From a virus, in IMG/VR virus record IMGVR_UViG_3300031857_000376, positions 1 to 45,403 of that record: DNA of 45,403 bases; one strand, written 5' to 3'. Below are positions 41,268-45,403 of the stretch, piece after piece. Every line of letters starts with the position of its first letter. Within the stretch, counting starts at the first letter, position 1. The position numbers and the translations under genes were made by a program. The notes below the pieces were generated by a model. The model was not told where the DNA came from. It was given only the letters and a program-made list of their open reading frames with translations, and searched no databases.

Positions 41268-41345
41268 GTTACCTCCGTTGAAAGTTACTAGTAATGACCC
41301 TGATTCAAGACCATTACTAGTAACAAGGGCTTACGCCCCTGCTAC

Positions 41346-41861
41346 TTATTGCACCGCTTGATAATCTTGCACCATGCGATGAGCCAGTGCTGCATATGCA
41401 TCAGCGATAGTTGACATTTGCTCACGTGTAAACTGCTCACGTGTGTCGCTATCGTATTTCTTACCTGCCTGTTCGATGAATGCCATCATACGGTCGAAGT
41501 CAGTCTTCGCTTCATTCAATTCTGATTTACCCTTGGGCATTGGATTGCCATTGTCGTCATTCTCAAAGCCGCCACCCTCATCACGTTTCCACACGTCAAC
41601 GTTATTAGTAATGGCTTTGGATACCACACACTTAGCAGAGCGCAGACTATTCTTTTCTTCTTTTGATAACTCTCGGATATTGTTCAGGGTTTCCACTAGA
41701 TTTTTGTGTGTAGATTCTAACCCTTCCACATTTCTAGGTGTATATGGATAGCATGTGGCACGTACATAATTTGCCCATATGCCTTCCCCTGCGCTACGTG
41801 ATGCATCCTTCGCATCCTTTGATGTAGACAATGCATTGCGTAATTCGTTTTCGTATGACAT
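41346..41861 (-). CDS. First gene of the leftward early operon, unknown
   Basis: 171 aa with ribosome site AAAGGGAAC. Helical and charged: MSYENELRNALSTSKDAKDA, STHKNLVETLNNIRELSKEEKNSL, FDRMMAFIEQAGKKYDSDTREQFTREQMSTIADAYAALAHRMVQDYQ. As the promoter-proximal gene it should be the earliest and most abundant early product, so a host-takeover or DNA-binding role would not surprise. Nothing diagnostic is visible. It could be tested as the binder of the TTACTAGTAA sites. Confidence 0.75.
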   Translation of the reverse strand: MSYENELRNALSTSKDAKDASRSAGEGIWANYVRATCYPYTPRNVEGLESTHKNLVETLNNIRELSKEEKNSLRSAKCVVSKAITNNVDVWKRDEGGGFENDDNGNPMPKGKSELNEAKTDFDRMMAFIEQAGKKYDSDTREQFTREQMSTIADAYAALAHRMVQDYQAVQ

Positions 41862-41902
41862 GATGTTCCCTTTTACAGTTTGATTTGATTTACTAAGGCT
41901 TG

Positions 41903-41931
41903 GTTATAGCACACGTTACTAGTAACATGCA
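41903..41931 (-). promoter_or_regulatory. Putative early promoter with the palindrome in its spacer
   Basis: Leftward extended -10 TGCTATAAC, with the -10 hexamer at 41908-41903. The preceding 17-base spacer starts with TTACTAGTAA (41916-41925). The -35 position (TGCATG) is weak. About 40 bases then separate it from the ATG of the first early gene. The palindrome between -35 and -10 is where an operator would act. Confidence 0.45.
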
Positions 41932-42173
41932 CTATAGAAAACCCTAGGTTTTCTTGGTAACATATCCCCTTTGCCATCAGGGTTTTACCTGTGGTTTTCA
42001 CCACCGCACTGCTCAGGAACTCGTATGGACAGTGTGCATGCCATAGTCAAAGCTTTCCTACACGTTTTATAGAGGGTACGTATTCCTCGTTTGATGCGAT
42101 GCATGTTAACATGTAAACCTTACACGAAACTTACATCCATCCGGTTAACTCCGATCAATCAACCGATGCACCG

Positions 42174-42202
42174 ATATTAACAGCGATTTAAAACCTTGTC
42201 AA
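42174..42202 (-). promoter_or_regulatory. Strong sigma70-type early promoter, leftward
   Basis: On the minus strand, TTGACA (42202-42197), a 17-base spacer and TAATAT (42179-42174): perfect -35, optimal spacing and a fair -10. It points toward the early operon, whose first gene starts about 300 bases away, leaving a long leader with several hairpins (41937-41953, 41991-42004). Confidence 0.65.
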
Positions 42203-42223
42203 CCGTAGGGCTATTCACCCTGT

Positions 42224-42252
42224 TAGTTACTAGTAATGAATCATTGCGTCAA
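42224..42252 (-). promoter_or_regulatory. Second sigma70-like early promoter overlapped by the palindrome
   Basis: On the minus strand, TTGACG (42252-42247), a 17-base spacer and TAACTA (42229-42224). The exact palindrome TTACTAGTAA at 42227-42236 covers the spacer and the edge of the -10. It shares the block CGGTTGAC with the promoter 50 bases downstream. Confidence 0.45.
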
Positions 42253-42946
42253 CCGATGCCTTAAATGTAAACGATGAACCTTACAGCAACCTTACAACTA
42301 AAATAACCTAGTAGATTTAAGGGATATTATGGCACAATTATTGCTACGTGCGTGGGCGCACATGTATATAATATTAGAATGTTTTGTATATCTACGTACT
42401 ACTGTATGTATATACAGTGTTAATAAGCTGTGGATAACTATATATATCTTATTGATAATGCCTTATCATTATATAACTATATGATGTTACTAGTAATATT
42501 ATATAAATATATATACTATAACTATATATACTACCCGGTTATATTATATAAAGAGATATAATATACTTATATACTATACTACTACATATACTATACTTAT
42601 ATATACTATACTTATATATATTATTATAGTATATTATATATATATGTATATTGTAGTACTATTTCAGTACTTCTTCTTCTATTTTTAGAACTTTTGTACT
42701 ATGGCTGACCCACTAAGGGGGGTAGGGGGGTTGGTTTTATATTGCAATGATGCTCAAAATTACCTCATAGAAATTAACTTGTTCAGATGTTTTAATCTAA
42801 TTCATTTAAAATGGGAAGTTCCCTCCCACCCACCACATCCTATTTAAAACGATTTTAAGGGGGGTAGAAGGCTAGGAAAACAAAAAGGCTATGGTAGGGT
42901 AGCCTAACAGGTATAAAAGGGGCTTAAAACGCCTTTAAATGAATCT

Positions 42947-42980
42947 AGGGTAACGTCTGTTCATTAAACACCACTAAGCC
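42947..42980 (+). promoter_or_regulatory. Putative late promoter P-late1, ECF-sigma type
   Basis: AGGGTAACGT (42947-42956), 16 bases, ACTAAG then CC (42973-42980). It matches the element at 9272-9305 in both blocks and in spacing, while the 16 bases between differ. It lies 44 bases upstream of the first tail-fibre ATG and points rightward, at the start of the late block. There is no sigma70-like -35/-10 pair at good spacing here. Confidence 0.6.
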
Positions 42981-43023
42981 ATCCAACAAATAGCCTAGCG
43001 GCTGGTTTTACTAAAGGATATAC

Positions 43024-43878
43024 ATGGCTAAACTTACATTATCGACAATAGGTAGTAGATATGGCTCAATAGATGCGTTGAATGCCAACTTTGATGCCAT
43101 TGAAGCTGCATTAGAAAATACCCTCTCTCTAGATGGCACTGCCCCTAACGGCATGGAAGTTGATCTAGACATGAATAGTCACAAAATTATTAATCTGTCT
43201 GACCCTACAAATAACGGGGATGCAGTTACTAAGGGTTGGTTGCTAGAGCAAGAAGGGAATGCAGCCGCTAGTGCGGAAGCAGCAGCCTTGTCAGCTTCTC
43301 TGGCTGAGCAAAGTGCAGTGGATGCAGCCGCAGCAGCGGCATCTTTCGACCCTGACCTCTATGCTGAGAAGTCAAACAACTTGTCTGACCTACAATCTGT
43401 AGTTACAGCACGTACCAACTTGGGTCTAGCCATTGGTACAAACGTACAAGCATGGGATGCTGAGCTAGATACATGGGCTACCAAGACTGCACCTACAGGA
43501 GATGTGGTAGGTACAACAGATACACAAGCACTATCTGGTAAAACCCTCACAAACCCTACAGTTACCAACTATCTGGAATCTGTTGTAGCCATAGGCAACT
43601 CGGGTACAACTAAGACCCTAGACCTAACCAACGGTACAGTGCAGACAGTGACAATGACAGGTAATTGTACATTCACTATGCCAACAGCAACTGCTGGTAA
43701 GAGTTTCATCCTCATTGTGTCTACAGGTGCAGGTAGCTTTACAGGTACATTTACATCTGTTAAATGGTCAAATAACACTGCCCCTACCCTTACAACCACA
43801 GCTAGTAGATGGGATATTTTGTCATTCTTTTCTGATGGTACGAATTGGTATGGCAGTTCAGTACAGGCATTCGCATAA
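43024..43878 (+). CDS. Tail fibre/tail spike N-terminal attachment-type protein
   Basis: 284 aa with ribosome site AAAGGATATAC. The start MAKLTLSTIGSRYGSIDALNANFDAIEAALENTLS, then MNSHKIINLSDPTNNGDAVTKGWL, is the standard opening of podovirus-type tail fibre proteins that dock to the tail. An Ala-rich coiled-coil segment (AAASAEAAALSASLAEQSA) follows, and a beta-rich end with DLTNGTVQTVTMTGNCTFTMP. The stop overlaps the next fibre gene's ATG (TAATG), so the two should be made together: this one as anchor, the next as tip. Confidence 0.8.
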   Translation: MAKLTLSTIGSRYGSIDALNANFDAIEAALENTLSLDGTAPNGMEVDLDMNSHKIINLSDPTNNGDAVTKGWLLEQEGNAAASAEAAALSASLAEQSAVDAAAAAASFDPDLYAEKSNNLSDLQSVVTARTNLGLAIGTNVQAWDAELDTWATKTAPTGDVVGTTDTQALSGKTLTNPTVTNYLESVVAIGNSGTTKTLDLTNGTVQTVTMTGNCTFTMPTATAGKSFILIVSTGAGSFTGTFTSVKWSNNTAPTLTTTASRWDILSFFSDGTNWYGSSVQAFA

Positions 43879-45403
43879 TGTTATCAGCTAAAAAAGAACT
43901 CTTTACATCAGCAGGTGGCGGCTATCAAATTTCACGTTCTGTGCGTCTGCGTTCAAGTGCAAGTGCTTATTTTAGTAAGTTTATTGGAACAGCAAGTAAT
44001 CGTAAAACTTTTACATTTAGTGGTTGGGTAAAAAAAGCAATTGTTGGTAGTTCAACAGGGGCTGTACTTTTTTGCTCTACTGATAATTCAACATCTACTG
44101 GGTGGCTGCATTTTAATGCGGCTGCAGTGGGGTCGGCAGATACACTAACATTTCAAGACCAGTTAAGTAACACTGTGTTGGTAACAACGCAGTTGTTTCG
44201 TGACCCATCTGCTTGGTATCACATTATTGTTGCAATAGACACCACGCAAGCAACAGCAAGTGATAGAGCAAAGTTATATGTTAATGGAACACAAGTAACA
44301 GCTTTTTCTACTGCTACATATCCTGCGCTAAACGCTGACACCAATTTTACTCGCCCATCACCTTTTATTCATACGATTGGCACACAGCTTGCAGGTGCTA
44401 GATACTTTGATGGTTATTTAGCTGAAATTAACTTTATTGACGGACAAGCGTTAACGCCTTCTAGTTTCGGAGAAACCAACGCAGTCACTGGCGTATGGCA
44501 ACCTAAAAAGTATGCTGGCACATACGGCACAAATGGCTTCTATCTGAACTTCAGCGACAACTCAGGAGCAACAGCGACAACCATTGGCAAGGACAACTCA
44601 GGCAACGGCAACAACTGGACACCCAACAACATCAGCGTGACTGCTGGTGTGACATACGACTCCATGCTGGATGTGCCTACGCCTTATGCGGATGGTGGAA
44701 ATGGGCGGGGGAATTACGCTGTTTTGAACCCTGTTGATTTAGGCTACAGCGCAACATTAAGTGAAGCAAACCTAAAAGTATCAACAGCATCTTCGGGTAA
44801 TGCGGCATCTGCATCCACTATGGCTTTGAGTACCAATACATATTGGGAGGTAACCATTGGTTCAAATTCTCAAGTTGGTTTGATTTGGGGTAGGGCAAGT
44901 GATGCTTATGGAAACTCAAGTATTTCTATGTTTGCAAATGGCGTAACTGGCTCATTGGGTAATGCAACACGCACATTGTCTGCAACGCCATCGTGGTCTA
45001 ACGGAGACACATTAGGTTTCGCTTGGAATAACTCGACAAGAGTTTTGACGCTGTATCAGGCTGGCTCTGCTACTGCTGTTATGACCATGACAACGCCAGC
45101 AACAGGTGACCCCAATGTCGCAATAACAAACTATACCAGTGGGGCTGTGATGAGTTCACAGGTTAACTTCGGTCAACGCCCATTCGCCTACACGCCACCA
45201 ACAGGTTTTGTTGCACTGAACACGCAGAACCTGCCTACGCCTACGATTAGTAAGGGCAACCAGTATTTTGATGTGGTGACCCGCAGCGGAACTGGCGCGA
45301 CTTACACAAAAACTGGGCTTGGATTCCAGCCAGACTTCGCATGGACGAAGTTGCGAAACACAGCTTACAACCATTATTTGCAGGATTCAGTACGCGGTGT
45401 TGC
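43878..45403 (+). CDS. Tail fibre/receptor-binding protein with LamG- and SPRY-like modules (3' end outside the window)
   Basis: Open from ATG 43878 to the window edge, 508 codons plus two bases. Residues about 25-190 form a LamG/concanavalin-like sandwich (KTFTFSGWVKKA, WYHIIVAIDT, KLYVNGTQVTAF, YFDGYLAEINFIDGQ). A linker GTNGFYLNFSDNSG...GNNWTPNNISV is common in phage fibres. A SPRY-like module at about 300-430 follows (YWEVTIGSNSQVGLIWG, GDTLGFAWNNSTRVLTLY), then the NFGQRPFAYTPPTGF link shared with the left edge. If read on from base 460 through the shared sequence, the frame stays open and gives a 795-aa fibre. Likely the host-range determinant. Confidence 0.85.
   Translation, partial: MLSAKKELFTSAGGGYQISRSVRLRSSASAYFSKFIGTASNRKTFTFSGWVKKAIVGSSTGAVLFCSTDNSTSTGWLHFNAAAVGSADTLTFQDQLSNTVLVTTQLFRDPSAWYHIIVAIDTTQATASDRAKLYVNGTQVTAFSTATYPALNADTNFTRPSPFIHTIGTQLAGARYFDGYLAEINFIDGQALTPSSFGETNAVTGVWQPKKYAGTYGTNGFYLNFSDNSGATATTIGKDNSGNGNNWTPNNISVTAGVTYDSMLDVPTPYADGGNGRGNYAVLNPVDLGYSATLSEANLKVSTASSGNAASASTMALSTNTYWEVTIGSNSQVGLIWGRASDAYGNSSISMFANGVTGSLGNATRTLSATPSWSNGDTLGFAWNNSTRVLTLYQAGSATAVMTMTTPATGDPNVAITNYTSGAVMSSQVNFGQRPFAYTPPTGFVALNTQNLPTPTISKGNQYFDVVTRSGTGATYTKTGLGFQPDFAWTKLRNTAYNHYLQDSVRGV
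45165..45403 (+). repeat. Near-identical copy of bases 221-459 (right copy)
   Basis: Gap-free match to 221-459 with ten differences, clustered in the first 112 bases; 45277-45403 is identical to 333-459. The sequence before it encodes a different SPRY-like module from the one at the left edge. It marks where the assembly graph or genome closes on itself. Confidence 0.97.

Larger units (their letters stand above)
4628..42496. repeat. TTACTAGTAA palindrome family, 20 exact copies genome-wide
   Basis: Exact copies start at 4628, 15093, 16809, 21488, 27007, 27676, 29012, 31886, 34671, 35402, 36958, 37910, 39444, 40110, 40876, 41285, 41314, 41916, 42227 and 42487. One-mismatch copies keeping the ACTAGT core start at 12439, 23448, 24924, 28222, 31428, 36235, 38436, 38938, 39890 and 40315. 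Others with an altered centre (for example 29532, 33995, 41602) exist. Sixteen of the 20 lie in the 18 kb early and control part. Many extend to 12-16 bases (GTTACTAGTAAC at 15092, 21487, 29011, 31885, 41915; ACGTTACTAGTAACGT at 40873). Inside genes it is read both as x-T-S-N/K (ACT AGT) and as L-L-V (TTA CTA GTA), so selection acts on DNA. Confidence 0.95.
42100..42680. other. Putative replication origin
   Basis: A DnaA box TGTGGATAA (complement TTATCCACA) lies at 42429-42437, at the edge of some 300 bases made almost only of A and T with alternating TATA runs, a natural unwinding element. Direct repeats (TCAACCG three times, TCAACCGATGC twice, CCTTACA three times) sit on the left side. It is the only large gap in the genome. 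The presence of a separate primase and helicase fits bidirectional or theta-type initiation. Predicted, not shown. Confidence 0.5.
41862..43023. other. Non-coding control region: early promoters, origin candidate, late promoter
   Basis: 1.16 kb between divergent transcription units, without a convincing gene. From left to right: promoter region with palindrome copies (41916, 42227, 42487), hairpins, CATGTTAACATG (42102-42113), three TCAACCG words (42159, 42199, 42249) and three CCTTACA words (near 42118, 42281, 42291), an AT-rich tract (about 42355-42680) with a perfect DnaA box (42429-42437), a G-run block AAGGGGGGTAG found twice (42715 and 42857), and the late promoter at 42947. The mix is what one expects of a replication origin combined with the early/late switch. 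Confidence 0.7.

Noticed and set aside
41985-42104. A 39-codon open frame on the minus strand in the control region (starts MHRIKRGIRTLYK)
   Set aside because: No ribosome site at useful distance, Cys/Arg-rich random-looking chain, and it covers promoter leader hairpins. Treated as non-coding.
42400-42680. The repeated TATATA tract as a CRISPR-like or tandem repeat array
   Set aside because: No constant repeat with variable spacers; simple low-complexity A/T sequence beside a DnaA box fits an unwinding element better.
42688-42717. A third ECF-type promoter: GAACTT followed by ACTAAG near 42712
   Set aside because: The spacer is 18 instead of 16 and the upstream block does not match AGGGTAACGT; similarity to the E. 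coli sigmaE -35 box is probably chance.
42911-42918. TATAAA near 42912 as a sigma70 -10 box for the fibre genes
   Set aside because: No -35-like hexamer 15-19 bases upstream; the bipartite element at 42947 is a better candidate.
1-45403. Lysogeny genes, tRNAs, T7-type RNA polymerase and its promoters
   Set aside because: No integrase, CI/Cro-like repressor, partition genes, tRNA cloverleaf or 23-base T7-type promoter series was found by eye on either strand.

Overview
The window reads as an almost complete genome of a lytic, tailed, podovirus-like phage of a Gram-negative bacterium. It carries a T7-type virion cassette in order: large terminase, portal, scaffold, capsid, two tail-tube/adaptor proteins, and three internal (ejection) proteins. 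Replication genes include a family A DNA polymerase, a DnaB-type helicase and a TOPRIM primase. I see no integrase, repressor, tRNA, rRNA, CRISPR array or single-subunit RNA polymerase. The host cannot be named from sequence. The sequence is AT-rich with Shine-Dalgarno starts and tightly overlapping ATGA/TAATG gene junctions, and the gene style resembles uncultured aquatic phages (inference).

Layout. (1) 43.0 kb to the right edge, continuing at the left edge to about 1.8 kb: tail-fibre genes (+) with LamG- and SPRY-like modules and a fibre-assembly-type protein. (2) 1.8-3.5 kb (+): lysis genes (small membrane proteins, 3TM holin, M15 peptidase endolysin). (3) 3.5-7.2 kb (+): small basic proteins, an HNH protein, and the terminase small (putative) and large subunits. 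(4) 7.3-24.9 kb (+): virion genes. (5) 24.9 kb: a terminator hairpin between convergent transcription units. (6) 25-41.9 kb (-): the early/middle block. Left to right it holds a DUF3310 protein, an ECF sigma factor, a B12-dependent class II ribonucleotide reductase, HNH, ThyX, a metallophosphoesterase, a Cas4/RecB-like nuclease, an OB-fold-like protein, DNA polymerase, helicase, primase, a CobS-like AAA+ ATPase, a CobT-like VWA protein and small proteins. (7) 41.9-43.0 kb: a non-coding control region with early promoters, an AT-rich tract, a DnaA box, iterons and a late promoter.

How it may work. Host sigma70-type promoters near 42.2 and 41.9 kb would fire the leftward early operon. Its product list includes an ECF sigma factor. 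Two near-identical bipartite elements, AGGGTAACGT-N16-ACTAAG, stand in front of exactly the two places where rightward late transcription should start: upstream of the tail fibres at 42,947 and of scaffold/capsid at 9,272. I infer that the phage sigma factor switches on these late promoters, replacing the T7-type RNA polymerase.

Two further features stand out. A 10-bp palindrome, TTACTAGTAA, occurs 20 times exactly and at least 10 more times with one mismatch. It is concentrated in the early block, is read in two different codon frames, and overlaps two predicted early promoters; it looks like a genome-wide operator or DNA-protein site. A CobS/CobT-like AAA+/VWA pair has an HExxH metal-binding site that a plain cobaltochelatase subunit would not need.

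The contig ends are informative. The last 239 bases match bases 221-459 with ten mismatches, and the final 127 bases match exactly. The ends therefore carry two alleles of the tail-fibre SPRY module that merge into one downstream sequence. The map is probably circular or terminally redundant, with a unit length near 44.9 kb.
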